From Pseudomonas sp. 31-12 (GTDB lineage Bacteria; Pseudomonadota; Gammaproteobacteria; Pseudomonadales; Pseudomonadaceae), in the NCBI RefSeq assembly GCF_003151075.1, contig NZ_CP029482.1, positions 4,588,001-4,652,000 of the forward strand: a stretch of DNA of 64,000 nucleotides, written 5' to 3'. The first letter of the stretch is position 1. Each line of letters begins with the position of its first letter. Below, one piece after another: positions 1-9,679 of this stretch. Position numbers and translations under genes: made by a program. Below the pieces are notes generated by a model that worked only from the letters and a program-made list of their open reading frames with translations, made no database searches and was not told the DNA's origin.

Positions 1-518
1 GGTATCTCAGCGGGTACGCTGATACCGCTGGCAAGCCACTGACTGCTCCACCCGAGGATCAGGTTTTTGGACCAGTCTGCGACCAATAGAAATTTTGGCA
101 CGAGCTGTGACTGTTGCCACCACCCGTCCTGCTGTACCGGCCCCAGGCTCAACAGCCCGACTGCCACGACCACCAGCAACACGCCACGCGCAGCGCCGAA
201 GGCCATGCCGAGGAATCGATCGGTCCCGGACAACCCGGTGACACGAACCAACTCGCCGATAAGATAATTGATCATTGCGCCTACGATTAACGTGGCGACA
301 AACATGATGGCACAGCCCGTGATCACACGAGCCGATGGCGTTTCGATGTATCCGGCGAGGTACTCGGACAATGCACCACCGAACATCCAGGCGACGACTC
401 CTGCAATGATCCAGGTCACCAGCGATAATGCTTCTTTGACGAAGCCGCGGCTCAGACTGATCAATGCGGAGATGGCGACGATTGCAACGATCGCCCAGTC
501 AACCCAGGTAAATGGCAC
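1..518 (-). CDS. cvpA: CvpA family membrane protein (3' end outside window)
   Basis: The first 172 codons of a CvpA (colicin V production) protein. The product begins VPFTWVDWAIVAIVAIS from a GTG codon at 518 and shows the usual four hydrophobic segments, with the RGFVKEALSL motif between the first two. CvpA is an inner-membrane protein needed for colicin V secretion and linked to envelope homeostasis; its exact activity is unknown. It is the last gene visible of the truA-trpF-accD-folC-dedD-cvpA run, normally followed by purF in pseudomonads. The stop codon lies beyond base 1. The GTG start is inferred because no ATG is available in frame and the alignment with remembered homologues begins here. 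Confidence 0.9.
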   Translation of the reverse strand, partial: MPFTWVDWAIVAIVAISALISLSRGFVKEALSLVTWIIAGVVAWMFGGALSEYLAGYIETPSARVITGCAIMFVATLIVGAMINYLIGELVRVTGLSGTDRFLGMAFGAARGVLLVVVAVGLLSLGPVQQDGWWQQSQLVPKFLLVADWSKNLILGWSSQWLASGISVPAEI

Positions 519-617
519 AGTGCAGCCTACAGACGGATAAGGCGGCGCATTTTAGCAGAGCCCATGGCTATCGGTAAGCTGCGATTGTCAGTGCATTTCA
601 AATCGGGGCGATAGTTT

Positions 618-1295
618 TTAGTTACGCTCAGGCTGGAAACGCACCACAAAGCCCTTGAGGTTCTTCTGACGGCCCAACAAGTCACGCAGACGGTCGGCCT
701 CGGCGCGCTCGATCAGCGGCCCGACAAACACCCGATTCTTGCCGTCGGCCGTACGGATGTAGGCGTTATAGCCCTGACTGCGCAGGTCTTTTTGCAGGCT
801 TTCGGCACTGGCACGGCTCGACAGGCTGGCCAGTTGCACTGACCAGCTGACCGACAGGCCATTGGCATCGACGCGGCTTTGAGTCGTATCAGGTTTGCCC
901 GGTGCGGCAGAAATTGGCTGAGACGGCGCTGTTGCAGGCTTGGCTGCCAAAGCAGGCACGGGAGCTGGCGCGGCCGGCTTGGCGACTGGTGCTGGTGTCA
1001 CTGGTGCACTCGGTGCTGCGGGTGCAATCGGCGCCGACGGCGCGGCTTCTTGCTGAGCAATTTCATCATCACTCGGCACAGGTTCTTGAGGCAGCGCTTG
1101 CGGCTCAGGCACGACCACCGGCTCGACCTGCACTTGCGGCACCGACGGTGCTTGCGGGGCAGTCGGAGCTTCGACCGTCACTTGACGTTGCTCATCCTGT
1201 CGGGAAAACAGCATCGGCAGAAAAATCACCGCCAGCGCCACCAGAACCAGGGCGCCAACCATGCGCTGTTTGTATGCCTTATCCAGCAATGCCAT
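618..1295 (-). CDS. dedD: SPOR domain protein, DedD-like
   Basis: A 225-residue bitopic inner-membrane protein. It has a short basic N-terminus, one membrane segment (about residues 12-30), a long Pro/Ala/Val-rich periplasmic linker (about 35-135) and a C-terminal SPOR domain (about 147-222, with FVGPLIERAEADRLRDLL). SPOR domains bind denuded septal peptidoglycan, so the protein is expected at the division septum. An in-frame start at 1433 would add 46 residues lying inside folC; I prefer the ATG at 1295, which begins [12 protein letters not shown] as in DedD homologues. It overlaps the end of folC by 17 bases, suggesting co-translation. Confidence 0.88.
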   Translation of the reverse strand: MALLDKAYKQRMVGALVLVALAVIFLPMLFSRQDEQRQVTVEAPTAPQAPSVPQVQVEPVVVPEPQALPQEPVPSDDEIAQQEAAPSAPIAPAAPSAPVTPAPVAKPAAPAPVPALAAKPATAPSQPISAAPGKPDTTQSRVDANGLSVSWSVQLASLSSRASAESLQKDLRSQGYNAYIRTADGKNRVFVGPLIERAEADRLRDLLGRQKNLKGFVVRFQPERN

Positions 1296-2586
1296 TTGCC
1301 GCTTCCTCCGTGGAGCGCCGGGCCAGCCATTCAAGGGCCTCGGCAACACAATAAAATGATCCGAACAACAGAATCTCGTCGTCGCTCGTCGCCAGTGCAC
1401 ACTGCCCTTCCAGAGCGGCGGCCACACTGTCATAGGACGTTACCGCAGCGCCAAGGTTCTGCAACGCCGCCTGCAAATCGGCAACCGGGCGCGCACGCGG
1501 TGAATCCAGCGGCGCGACAGCCCATTGCTGGACACTAGCATTCAATTCACTGACAACACCATCCAGATCCTTGTCCGCCAACAATCCGAACACCGCCAGG
1601 CGCTTGCCGACCGGTGGACGGCTGGCCAGACGGCGCGCCAGATACTCGGCCGCGTGCGGGTTATGACCCACATCCAGCAACAGGTTCAGGCGCTTGCCCT
1701 GCCAGTCGAATTGACGGCGATCGAGACGACCGACCACCCGCGTCGCTGTCAGGGCCTCAATAATTTGCGCACCCACCCACGGCAACCCGAGCAACAGGTA
1801 AGCCTGCAAGGCCAGCGCAGCGTTTTCCATCGGCAGATCGAGCAGCGGCAGGTCGTGTAACTCAACCACACGCCCTTGAGCGTCTACACCGCGCCACTGC
1901 CAGTTGTGATCAGTGACACCGAGGTCAAAATCGCGCCCACGCAGGAAAAACGGGCAAGCCAGCTCGCGCGCTTTATCCAGCAGGGGTTGCGGAGGATTCA
2001 GGTCGCCACAGAGCGCGGGCGCGCCCTGGCGGAAGATGCCGGCTTTCTCGAAAGCCACGGATTCACGGGTATCGCCCAGATAATCGGCGTGATCGACACC
2101 GATGCTGGTGACCAGCGCCATGTCGGCATCGACCACGTTGACCGTGTCCAGACGCCCGCCCAGGCCTACTTCCAGCACCACGGCATCAAGCCTTGCCTGT
2201 TGAAACAGCCAGAACGCCGCCAGGGTGCCCATTTCGAAGTACGTCAGGGACGTGTCGCCACGGCCCGCCTCGACCGCAGTAAAGGCTTCGCATAGCGCGG
2301 CGTCAGTCGCTTCGACGCCGTTGACCTGCACCCGCTCGTTGTAACGCAGCAGGTGCGGAGAGTTGTAGACACCAACGTTCAGGCCCTGCGCCCGCAGCAA
2401 CGAAGCCACGAATGCGCAGGTCGAACCCTTGCCGTTGGTGCCGGTGACCGTGATCACCCGAGGCGCCGGCTTGCCCAGTCCCATGCGGGACGCTACCTGT
2501 TGCGAGCGCTCAAGGCCCATGTCGATGGCCGAAGGGTGCAACTGCTCAAGGTAGGCGAGCCACTCGCCAAGGGTACGTTCGGTCAT
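1279..2586 (-). CDS. folC: Bifunctional folylpolyglutamate synthase/dihydrofolate synthase
   Basis: A 435-residue cytosolic Mur-ligase-family enzyme that adds glutamate to dihydropteroate and to folates using ATP. The P-loop TGTNGKGST is at residues 48-56, and the central ligase domain has the DHADYLGDT and [16 protein letters not shown] motifs typical of FolC. Length is normal. Its start overlaps the accD stop by four bases (2583-2586), so the two are translationally coupled, and its end overlaps dedD. The accD-folC linkage is widely conserved in gamma-proteobacteria. Confidence 0.96.
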   Translation of the reverse strand: MTERTLGEWLAYLEQLHPSAIDMGLERSQQVASRMGLGKPAPRVITVTGTNGKGSTCAFVASLLRAQGLNVGVYNSPHLLRYNERVQVNGVEATDAALCEAFTAVEAGRGDTSLTYFEMGTLAAFWLFQQARLDAVVLEVGLGGRLDTVNVVDADMALVTSIGVDHADYLGDTRESVAFEKAGIFRQGAPALCGDLNPPQPLLDKARELACPFFLRGRDFDLGVTDHNWQWRGVDAQGRVVELHDLPLLDLPMENAALALQAYLLLGLPWVGAQIIEALTATRVVGRLDRRQFDWQGKRLNLLLDVGHNPHAAEYLARRLASRPPVGKRLAVFGLLADKDLDGVVSELNASVQQWAVAPLDSPRARPVADLQAALQNLGAAVTSYDSVAAALEGQCALATSDDEILLFGSFYCVAEALEWLARRSTEEAANGIAG

Positions 2587-3503
2587 ATGTTGGCAGGTAC
2601 CGGTGGAACCACGATCGGTTCGATAGGTGCGGCAACGAATGTCGGCGTTGGCAGGCCCATCATTTGTGCCAGCAGGTTGCCCAGGCGTGGACGCAGTTCC
2701 TGGCGGTGAATGATCATGTCGATCGCGCCGTGTTCCAGCAGGAACTCACTGCGCTGGAAGCCTTCCGGCAGTTTTTCACGCACGGTTTGCTCGATCACGC
2801 GCGGACCGGCAAAGCCGATCAGGGCTTTAGGCTCACCGACAATCACGTCGCCCAGCATCGCCAGACTGGCGGAAACACCACCGTAGACCGGGTCGGTGAG
2901 CACGGAGATGAACGGAATGCCTTCTTCACGCAGACGCGCCAGTACCGCGGAGGTCTTGGCCATTTGCATCAGGGAGATCAGGGCTTCCTGCATCCGCGCA
3001 CCACCGGAGGCGGCGAAGCAGATCATCGGGCAACGGTTTTCCAGCGCGTAGTTGGCGGCGCGGACAAAACGCTCACCAACGATGGCGCCCATCGAACCAC
3101 CCATGAAGGAGAATTCGAAGGCAGAAACCACCACCGGCATGCCCAGCAAGGTACCGCTCATGGAGATCAGTGCGTCTTTTTCGCCGGTCTGCTTCTGAGC
3201 AGCGGTCAGGCGATCCTTGTACTTCTTGCCGTCGCGGAATTTCAGACGGTCAACCGGCTCCAGGTCTGCGCCCAGTTCGGCACGGCCTTCAGCGTCGAGG
3301 AAAATGTCGATGCGCGCGCGGGCGCCGATACGCATGTGGTGGTTGCACTTGGGGCAAACGTCCAGGGTCTTTTCCAGCTCCGGACGATACAGCACAGCCT
3401 CGCAAGACGGGCATTTGTGCCACAGACCTTCAGGCACCGAGCTCTTCTTGACCTCGGAACGCATGATCGAAGGGATCAGTTTGTCTACTAACCAGTTGCT
3501 CAT
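2583..3503 (-). CDS. accD: Acetyl-CoA carboxylase carboxyltransferase subunit beta
   Basis: A 306-residue beta subunit of the carboxyltransferase half of acetyl-CoA carboxylase, the committed step of fatty acid synthesis; it works with AccA. The N-terminal zinc ribbon is visible as Cys31, Cys34, Cys50 and Cys53 (CPSC...CPKC), followed by the crotonase-like carboxyltransferase core with the [16 protein letters not shown] segment. A Shine-Dalgarno-like GAGAAAGAAAG precedes the ATG. The 208 bases upstream, to trpF, hold no other gene that I can see. Its stop overlaps the folC start. Confidence 0.97.
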   Translation of the reverse strand: MSNWLVDKLIPSIMRSEVKKSSVPEGLWHKCPSCEAVLYRPELEKTLDVCPKCNHHMRIGARARIDIFLDAEGRAELGADLEPVDRLKFRDGKKYKDRLTAAQKQTGEKDALISMSGTLLGMPVVVSAFEFSFMGGSMGAIVGERFVRAANYALENRCPMICFAASGGARMQEALISLMQMAKTSAVLARLREEGIPFISVLTDPVYGGVSASLAMLGDVIVGEPKALIGFAGPRVIEQTVREKLPEGFQRSEFLLEHGAIDMIIHRQELRPRLGNLLAQMMGLPTPTFVAAPIEPIVVPPVPANI

Positions 3504-3711
3504 GCTTTCTTTCTCCAGTACCGGCGGCCCGAACGCTCTGGTTCGCAGCCCCGCGTATGCCCTTGAGCTAAATTCATGTGTGTGGCGATGATCGATCGAT
3601 TGCCGGGTCAGTGAACGTGACCGGCGTACAACCCCTCAATCCTCAGCCGTGCCTGCTTTGTGCAGCGCAGTGCATTTTGGGACGGCGGCAGTCTGCCAGC
3701 CGTCACATCAA

Positions 3712-4335
3712 CTACGTGCTACTGCGTACCGCCTTGATGAATGCCTGAATCTTTGCGTGATCCTTGATGCCCTTGCTCGCCTCTACCCCACCGCTGACGT
3801 CCACCGCGTAAGGCCGGACCCGGGCGATTGCCTCAGCCACGTTATCCGGGGTCAGGCCACCAGCGAGGATGATCGGTTTGCTCAAGCCTTGCGGTATCAG
3901 AGACCAGTCGAACGCTTCACCGGTTCCGCCGGGAATGCCTTCAACATAAGCATCGAGCAGAATACCGCTGGCACCTGGAAACGCATTGCATGCCGCCGCG
4001 ATGTCGTCGCCGGCCTTGACCCGCAATGCCTTGATGTACGGGCGGTGCCAGCCTTCACAGTCGGCCGCGGTTTCGTCGCCATGAAACTGCAACAGGTCCA
4101 GCGGCACGGCGTCGAGCAGTTCGCCCAATTCGCAGCGGCTGGTGTTGACGAACAACCCCACGGTGGTCACGAACGGCGGCAGCGCCTTGATAATCTCGCG
4201 CGCCTGCTGGAACGTCACCGCCCGCGGGCTCTTGGCGTAAAACACAAAACCGATGGCATCCGCCCCGGCCTCGACCGCCGCCAACGCATCTTCTATGCGG
4301 GTAATCCCACAAATCTTGCTGCGAACGGCTGACAT
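3712..4335 (-). CDS. trpF: Phosphoribosylanthranilate isomerase
   Basis: A 207-residue TIM-barrel enzyme that isomerises N-(5'-phosphoribosyl)anthranilate to CdRP in tryptophan synthesis. The start [13 protein letters not shown] carries the conserved KICG (catalytic Cys) and the C-terminal part contains the [10 protein letters not shown] and VDVSGGVE phosphate-binding motifs. It lies 63 bases downstream of truA and upstream of accD, away from other trp genes, which is the normal arrangement in Pseudomonas. Confidence 0.97.
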   Translation of the reverse strand: MSAVRSKICGITRIEDALAAVEAGADAIGFVFYAKSPRAVTFQQAREIIKALPPFVTTVGLFVNTSRCELGELLDAVPLDLLQFHGDETAADCEGWHRPYIKALRVKAGDDIAAACNAFPGASGILLDAYVEGIPGGTGEAFDWSLIPQGLSKPIILAGGLTPDNVAEAIARVRPYAVDVSGGVEASKGIKDHAKIQAFIKAVRSST

Positions 4336-4398
4336 GTCGATAAAACCTCAGGGCAAATCCGAGAAAGTCCCGGATGGTAACAAATGCGTTCGAGGGCG

Positions 4399-5223
4399 TC
4401 AGCCGTCAAGTTCAGAGAAGCCGGTGAGGAAGTGTGGACCAATGTAACGCTCGGGCAATTGGAACTCGTCGCGATACTCGACCTGCACCAGGTACAGGCC
4501 GTAAGGATGCGCCGTCACCCCGCCAGAACGACGGATCCGGCTCTCCAACACTTCCTTCATCCACTCCACCGGACGCTCGCCGGCACCGATGGTCATCAAT
4601 ACACCGGCGATGTTGCGCACCATGTGGTGCAAGAAGGCACTGGCGCGAATATCCAGCACGATCATCTTGCCGTGGCGCGTGACCCGCAGGTGATGCAGTT
4701 CCTTGATCGGCGACTTGGCCTGGCACTGACCGGCGCGGAAAGCGCTGAAATCATGGGTGCCGACCAGATACTGGGCGGCCTCGGCCATGCGCTCGACGTC
4801 GAGGGGACGGTGGTTCCAGGTGATTTCTTCGTTCAAGTGCGCCGGACGGATCTGATCGTTGTAGATCACGTAACGATAGCGCCGGGCGATGGCCTTGAAG
4901 CGCGCATGAAAATGCGCCGGCATGATCTTGGCCCAGCTGACGCTGACGTCGTGGGGCAAGTTGATATTGGCGCCCATGACCCAGGCCTTCATCGAACGCT
5001 CGACCTGCGTATCGAAATGCACCACTTGGCCGCACGCATGCACGCCGGCGTCCGTGCGTCCGGCGCAGAGCAGCGATACCGGTGAGTCGGCGACTTTGGA
5101 CAAGGCCTTTTCGAGGGTTTCCTGCACGGTGAGCACACCAGAGGCCTGGCGTTGCCAGCCGCGATAACGCGAGCCTTTGTATTCAACGCCCAGCGCGATC
5201 CGGAAAAAGCCGTCGGCCGCCAT
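4399..5223 (-). CDS. truA: tRNA pseudouridine(38-40) synthase
   Basis: A 274-residue (from ATG 5223) pseudouridine synthase acting on the anticodon stem-loop of tRNAs. The CAGRTDAGVHA motif carries the catalytic Asp58. The start is uncertain: in-frame TTG codons at 5253 and 5280 would add 10 or 19 residues. A perfect TATAAT hexamer on this strand at 5289-5294 argues against 5280, because transcription would begin about there. No strong ribosome-binding site precedes ATG 5223, so TTG 5253 remains possible. First gene of the truA-trpF-accD-folC-dedD-cvpA run. Confidence 0.93.
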   Translation of the reverse strand: MAADGFFRIALGVEYKGSRYRGWQRQASGVLTVQETLEKALSKVADSPVSLLCAGRTDAGVHACGQVVHFDTQVERSMKAWVMGANINLPHDVSVSWAKIMPAHFHARFKAIARRYRYVIYNDQIRPAHLNEEITWNHRPLDVERMAEAAQYLVGTHDFSAFRAGQCQAKSPIKELHHLRVTRHGKMIVLDIRASAFLHHMVRNIAGVLMTIGAGERPVEWMKEVLESRIRRSGGVTAHPYGLYLVQVEYRDEFQLPERYIGPHFLTGFSELDG

Positions 5224-5288
5224 TTCGGCGGCCGGGTTATCTATATTTGCCAAGGAGTAACAGCCTGCTGATGTGCGCAAAGGCGGGC

Positions 5289-5294
5289 ATTATA
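5289..5294 (-). promoter_or_regulatory. Candidate -10 hexamer for truA
   Basis: An exact TATAAT on the minus strand upstream of truA. I see no good TTGACA at 16-18 bases, so this is a partial promoter match only. It is useful mainly because it argues that truA translation starts at 5253 or 5223. Confidence 0.4.
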
Positions 5295-5348
5295 AGGCCG
5301 CCGCACCGGGACGCCAGTGCAACAGTCGATACGGTGCTGAATGTGACG

Positions 5349-5446
5349 CCGCCATCGCGAGCAGGCTCGCTCCCACAAGGATCGTGGCGCCGCACTATTT
5401 GTGTCTGGCACCAATCCCTGTGGGAGCGAGCCTGCTCGCGATGGCG
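5349..5446. repeat. REPIN: paired inverted REP sequences
   Basis: Two REP elements in inverted orientation. The left arm reads CGCGAGCAGGCTCGCTCCCA and the right arm is its reverse complement, separated by about 40 bases. It sits between truA and fimV and matches the class of repeats mobilised in trans by RAYT transposases; no RAYT gene is in this window. Confidence 0.85.
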
Positions 5447-5477
5447 GCCTGACAGACGCCGTCGGATCACCGCTGAA

Positions 5478-5508
5478 ACAAAAACGGCAGCCTCACTGGG
5501 CTGCCGTT
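5478..5508 (-). terminator. Rho-independent terminator of fimV
   Basis: On the minus strand the stem AACGGCAGCC / GGCTGCCGTT (loop CAGTGA) is followed by TTTGTTTC, 20 bases after the fimV stop. Confidence 0.8.
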
Positions 5509-5529
5509 CTGTTACTGCCTACCGATCTC

Positions 5530-8178
5530 TCAAGCCAGATGCGAAAGCATCTCCTTGGCTTCACTCTTCTGGCCAGCATTCCCCTCGGCCACCACCTCAT
5601 TCAGGATGTCTCGGGCGCCGTCGTTATCACCCATGTCGATGTAGGCCTGGGCCAGATCGAGTTTGGTGGCGACTTCATCGGTGCCGGAGAGGAAGTCGAA
5701 GTCCGGCTCGTCCGCCGCAGAAGCCATAGCGTCTTCTGCAGTAAAGGTCGGCTCACTCATGCTCTGGGACAAACGATCCAGCTCGGCGTTGACGTCATCC
5801 AGTTCAGCGGCAAAGGCGTCCTTGACCTCAGGCTCGGCCGGGGCGGCATCCATTTCATCAGCCAGCGACAGGTCGAAATCGGCCGGCAGCTCCAGATCGT
5901 CCTGAGGCAATTCAGGTTTTACAGGCTCCGCAGGCAGGTCCTTCACGCCTTCGTCCAGATCCAGCAGGAAGTCATCTTCAGCGAGGATGGCCGGCGATGT
6001 ATCACCGCCCAAATCCATGTCCAGATCGAAGTCCGACAAGTCGTCGAGGTTTTCCTTGATTTCGGTCTGTTCCTTCAATACCGATTCAAAGCTCAGGTCA
6101 TCGTCCAGCGGAAACTCGTCAAGGTCAGCCGCAGCTTCCGGCTCTGGCGTGACCACTGCTGGTGACGCGGCTTCCAGGTCATCCAGGCTCAGGTCGAAGG
6201 CACTGTCCAGGTCATCGGCCGGTGCTTGCGGCTCGTCCAGCAGCAGGTCCTTGACGTACTGCGCGTCCAGCTCGGCAGCGATGGCGGCGGCAGCAAGACC
6301 ACCGGCAGCCGCGATAGCCATTGCCGGGAAGCGGCTTTTAAGCTGCTCGACCTGGGCGAAGTTGTCACCGTTGGCGACCAACTGGCGCTCCTGAGCCACA
6401 AATGCATCGCGATCGCCCTGCTGACCGTAGACTTCCATCAGCTTCAGGCGCAGGTCGCTGCGTTGTGGTTCTTGCTTGATGCCGTCCTCGAGCAACGCGG
6501 CTGCCTGGTTCAAACGACCGGCGGCAATGTGCGACTGGGCCTTGGTCAGCACGTCGTCATCGCGCTCGGCTGCTGGCGATACCAGTGGCGCGGCGATCGG
6601 CGTGGTCATTACGTCTGGGACTGGCGCTGGCGCTGGCGCTGGGGTTGGAGCTGGCGCAGGTGGTGGCGTTGGTATCGGCGCGGGAGCGAGCGTCACACTC
6701 GGCGGCGGAACCTCCAGGCCTTCAAAGCTGCTTTCCGGCAGTTCCTGTTCGACAGAGAATTCCTTCTCTTCTTCCAGGGCCCGCGCCATGCGCAGGTGTT
6801 TCTCGGCTTCTTGCTGGGCTTTGCGGCGACGTGCCAGCAACAGCAGCAACAGCAACAGAACCACTGCACCGCCGCCCACCAGACCCAGCAGGACCGGATT
6901 GGTCAGCAGCTCGTTGAATTTCTGGTCATCGGAGGCCTCTGGCGTCGGCTCGACTGCCGACTCGGCAGGCACTGGCGCCGGAGCAGCTTCAGGTGCCGCC
7001 GCCTCTGGAGCAGGTGCAGCCGGAGCAGGAGCCACTTCCGTCGGCGCTGCCGCAGGATCAGCGGCCAACTCGGCAGACATCGCTGGAGCGGTCGCCGCTG
7101 CAGCCGGCGCATCAGCAGCGCCTTCAGCCTGCAACTTGGCCAGTTGATTGTTCTTCAGTTCGATCAGGCGTTGCAGCTTGTCCAGCTGACTTTGCAGATC
7201 GGCCATGCGGCTTTTCAGTTCGGCGTTGTCACGACGGGTCGTGTCGAGGCTTTCCTGGGTCACCGCCAGTTTGTTGCCCAAGGCCTTGGCATCGCCTGCC
7301 GGACCTTTGCCACGGCCTTTGCCAGTTTCGGCAGAGACCAGGCTCAGGTTGTCTTTCGCCGCTTGCGACGGAGCAGCATCAGCGCGGCCACGCTTGGTGG
7401 CATCGAGTTGCTGCTGCCCGGTGCCGGGCTTCGCGACATAACGACGCCCCTGGCGCCATGCGGTGTTCTGTGCAGCGACTTCAGCGATTGCCTTGGATTG
7501 CGGCAGGCTGGTGCTTTGCGCCTGATCGGGCATGCGCAGCACCTGGCCGATTTTCAACCGGTTGATGTTGCCGTCGATGAAGGCATCCGGGTTCAGCGCC
7601 TGGATGGCCAACATGGTTTGCTGGACCGACCCGCCATTACGCGCCTTCGCGGCGATCTCCCAGAGGGTATCGCGCGCCGTGGTGGTGTATTGGGTCGGCT
7701 GGGTTGCACCGGTCACCGGCGCAGTGACTGCTTGGGTCGGCGCAGGCTGCGCAGCCGCTTCAGCGGTCTGCGGGGAGAATTTCGACGGGTCGAGCAACAC
7801 GCTGTAATCGCGCAGCAGACGACCGTTGGGCCACATCACCTGAACCAGGAATTTCACCATCGGCTCGGACAGGGGCTTGCTGGACGTTACACGCAGGATG
7901 CTTTTACCGCTGGCGTTGAGCACGGGGGTGAACGTCAGGTCGTTGAGAAACACCTGGCGATCGACACCGGCCTTGGCGAAATCTTCCGGCGAAGCGAGGC
8001 TCGGCACCACTTCCGCGGCGGTGAGTTCCTTGACGTCGAGCAGCTCGATTTCCGCCACCAGAGGTTGGTTCAGCGTCGACTTCAGGGTCAATTCCCCGAG
8101 CCCGAGGGCATGCGCCATACCGGAGGACAGCGCCGAGGCGGCCGCTATTGCTAACACCAGTTTGCGAACTTGAACCAT
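5530..8178 (-). CDS. fimV: FimV/HubP-like polar landmark protein with LysM domain
   Basis: An 882-residue inner-membrane protein. It has a signal peptide (MVQVRKLVLAIAAASALSSGMAHA), a conserved N-terminal FimV domain, and a LysM-type peptidoglycan-binding domain (about 163-218, with TARDTLWEIAAKARNGGS). A coiled coil follows (about 305-345, LDTTRRDNAELKSRM), then an Ala/Pro-rich linker, one membrane segment (about 426-449) and a long acidic cytoplasmic part ending in the FimV C-terminal TPR motif (about 836-882, LDLAQAYIDMGDNDGARDIL). FimV localises at poles and organises type IV pili, twitching motility and polar cyclic-nucleotide signalling. It is flanked by a terminator and asd paralogues, as in P. 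aeruginosa. Confidence 0.93.
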   Translation of the reverse strand: MVQVRKLVLAIAAASALSSGMAHALGLGELTLKSTLNQPLVAEIELLDVKELTAAEVVPSLASPEDFAKAGVDRQVFLNDLTFTPVLNASGKSILRVTSSKPLSEPMVKFLVQVMWPNGRLLRDYSVLLDPSKFSPQTAEAAAQPAPTQAVTAPVTGATQPTQYTTTARDTLWEIAAKARNGGSVQQTMLAIQALNPDAFIDGNINRLKIGQVLRMPDQAQSTSLPQSKAIAEVAAQNTAWRQGRRYVAKPGTGQQQLDATKRGRADAAPSQAAKDNLSLVSAETGKGRGKGPAGDAKALGNKLAVTQESLDTTRRDNAELKSRMADLQSQLDKLQRLIELKNNQLAKLQAEGAADAPAAAATAPAMSAELAADPAAAPTEVAPAPAAPAPEAAAPEAAPAPVPAESAVEPTPEASDDQKFNELLTNPVLLGLVGGGAVVLLLLLLLLARRRKAQQEAEKHLRMARALEEEKEFSVEQELPESSFEGLEVPPPSVTLAPAPIPTPPPAPAPTPAPAPAPVPDVMTTPIAAPLVSPAAERDDDVLTKAQSHIAAGRLNQAAALLEDGIKQEPQRSDLRLKLMEVYGQQGDRDAFVAQERQLVANGDNFAQVEQLKSRFPAMAIAAAGGLAAAAIAAELDAQYVKDLLLDEPQAPADDLDSAFDLSLDDLEAASPAVVTPEPEAAADLDEFPLDDDLSFESVLKEQTEIKENLDDLSDFDLDMDLGGDTSPAILAEDDFLLDLDEGVKDLPAEPVKPELPQDDLELPADFDLSLADEMDAAPAEPEVKDAFAAELDDVNAELDRLSQSMSEPTFTAEDAMASAADEPDFDFLSGTDEVATKLDLAQAYIDMGDNDGARDILNEVVAEGNAGQKSEAKEMLSHLA

Positions 8179-8247
8179 AGCCTCATCCTTTGTTTGAACA
8201 TTCCTCGGCCAGCGAGAAGGTGTTGATAGCCGCTGCCGTAAGGCATT

Positions 8248-8278
8248 GCGCGCGACGACGAAGGGTCGTCACGCGCGA
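8248..8278. other. Inverted repeat upstream of fimV
   Basis: GCGCGCGACGAC / GTCGTCACGCGC with a short loop lies about 70 bases before the fimV start, in the 208-base gap to the preceding gene. It could be an mRNA leader hairpin, or the terminator of the upstream gene without a U tract. Function unknown. Confidence 0.4.
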
Positions 8279-8386
8279 TCGTTTCATTAATGCCCCGGAA
8301 AGCCCCACAGGGTGGCTCGCCATCAGCGATCCGGCCAAGCATAGCGCTCGGCAGGACTCATTCGAAAAATTGTTGCCAAGTATCTT

Positions 8387-9397
8387 TTACAGCAGGTCTT
8401 TTATCAACAATTCAGCCACCTGCACAGCATTGAGCGCGGCGCCCTTGCGTACGTTATCTGACGTCAGCCACAAATTAAGTTCCGACGGGTCGTCGATTCC
8501 CGCGCGAACCCGACCGACGTAGACCACATCCTGCCCTACCGCATCGCCCACCGCTGTCGGGTAATCGCCGGCTTCCACCAGTTCGATACCCGGCGCGTCT
8601 TCCAGCGCCGCGTTGACTTTCGCCAGGTCCACAGCGCTCGCTGACTGCAAGGTCACGCTAAAGCTATCGCCAAAAAACACCGGGGCTTGAATGCAAGTGA
8701 CGGAAATCTTTAATAAAGGCAGCGCCATGACCTGACGCAACTCACGCACCAGGCGTTTTTCCAGCAACGTATGGCCTTGCTCATCCGGCTTGCCGACCTG
8801 GGCCAACAGGTTAAAAGCCATTTGCCGATCGAAAAAAGTGGGCTCCAGCGGACGCACGTTGAGCAGCTCGGCGGTTTGCCGGGCCAGCTCGGTCACGGCT
8901 TCGCGGCCCTGGGCGGAGACGGCCAGGCTGGCGGTCAGATTGATGCGTTGCAGGTCAAGCAAACCGAGCAACGGCGCCAGCACCACGGCCAGCGTGGTGG
9001 CCGACGGGCTTGGGCTGCTGACCTGGAACGGTTTTTTCAAACCGGCGAGTACTTGGGCGTTGGCTTCCGGCACGATTTGCGGCGCCTCATCCGCCGGCAG
9101 CGCGCCGGACAGGTCGATCAGCGAGCAACCGGCTGCACGGGCGCGCGAGGCGAAACTCAGGGTGACCGCCGGGCCGGCGGCGAAGAATACGAGCTGGACT
9201 TTACTGAAATCGAACTCATCGACTTCGCGCACCCGCACGTTCTTGCCGCGAAACGGCACCGAATGCCCGGCGGATTCGCTGCTGGCCAACAGGTGCAGGT
9301 TGCCGACCGGGAAGTCGCGTTCTTCGAGAATCTGCACGAGCGTTTCGCCGACAGTACCGGTGGCGCCGATCACGGCAATATCAAAGGACTGGCTCAT
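8387..9397 (-). CDS. usg: USG-1-like aspartate-semialdehyde dehydrogenase homologue, catalytic Cys absent
   Basis: A 336-residue paralogue of ASA dehydrogenase with the Rossmann motif GATGTVGETL (residues 11-20). In true enzymes the active-site segment reads xNCxxxxx; here the aligned stretch is SSPSPSATTLAVVL (about 127-140), with Pro131 where the nucleophilic cysteine belongs. It is therefore expected to be catalytically dead as an ASADH, like the USG-1 group. It lies directly between fimV and the active asd gene, the conserved pseudomonad arrangement. The role is unknown; partnership with Asd or a structural role is only a guess. Confidence 0.85.
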   Translation of the reverse strand: MSQSFDIAVIGATGTVGETLVQILEERDFPVGNLHLLASSESAGHSVPFRGKNVRVREVDEFDFSKVQLVFFAAGPAVTLSFASRARAAGCSLIDLSGALPADEAPQIVPEANAQVLAGLKKPFQVSSPSPSATTLAVVLAPLLGLLDLQRINLTASLAVSAQGREAVTELARQTAELLNVRPLEPTFFDRQMAFNLLAQVGKPDEQGHTLLEKRLVRELRQVMALPLLKISVTCIQAPVFFGDSFSVTLQSASAVDLAKVNAALEDAPGIELVEAGDYPTAVGDAVGQDVVYVGRVRAGIDDPSELNLWLTSDNVRKGAALNAVQVAELLIKDLL

Positions 9398-9480
9398 GGT
9401 TCTACCTCTGGCGAAACGGGGGGAGCGGCACTTTACCGGGTGGTGGGCATGCAGGCAATTCGGTCAAGGATTTGCGGTGG

Positions 9481-9597
9481 CTGTTCTGGCCTCTTCGCGG
9501 GCAAGCCCGCTCCCACAGTGGTTGGTGTCATACACAAGATTTGTGTACACCACTGAAACCTGTGGGAGCGGGCTTGCCCGCGAAGAGGCCAGAACAG
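9481..9597. repeat. REPIN with 37-base perfect arms
   Basis: Arms 9481-9517 and 9561-9597 are exact reverse complements (CTCTTCGCGGGCAAGCCCGC core). The spacer holds a second, nested inverted repeat (GTGTCATACACAA / TTGTGTACACCAC, imperfect). Located between usg and asd. Confidence 0.88.
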
Positions 9598-9626
9598 GCA
9601 ACAGATCAACATCAGCCTGCCGGGAA

Positions 9627-9665
9627 TAAAAAAACCCGCACCTCTTTCAAGGCGCGGGCTCTTTG
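9627..9665 (-). terminator. Rho-independent terminator of asd
   Basis: Minus strand: GCCCGCGCC, loop TTGAAAGA, GGTGCGGG and a run of seven T, 15 bases after the asd stop. Confidence 0.85.
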
Positions 9666-9679
9666 TTTACGTCAGTCGA

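Noticed and set aside
879..1538. Long plus-strand frames opposite dedD and folC
   Set aside because: Arg/Cys/His-rich translations typical of the antisense of GC-rich genes; the minus-strand genes are clear.
6226..8154. A 642-codon plus-strand frame opposite fimV
   Set aside because: Low-complexity Arg/Gln/Trp-rich product, the mirror of the repetitive fimV linker; no ribosome-binding site or known domain.
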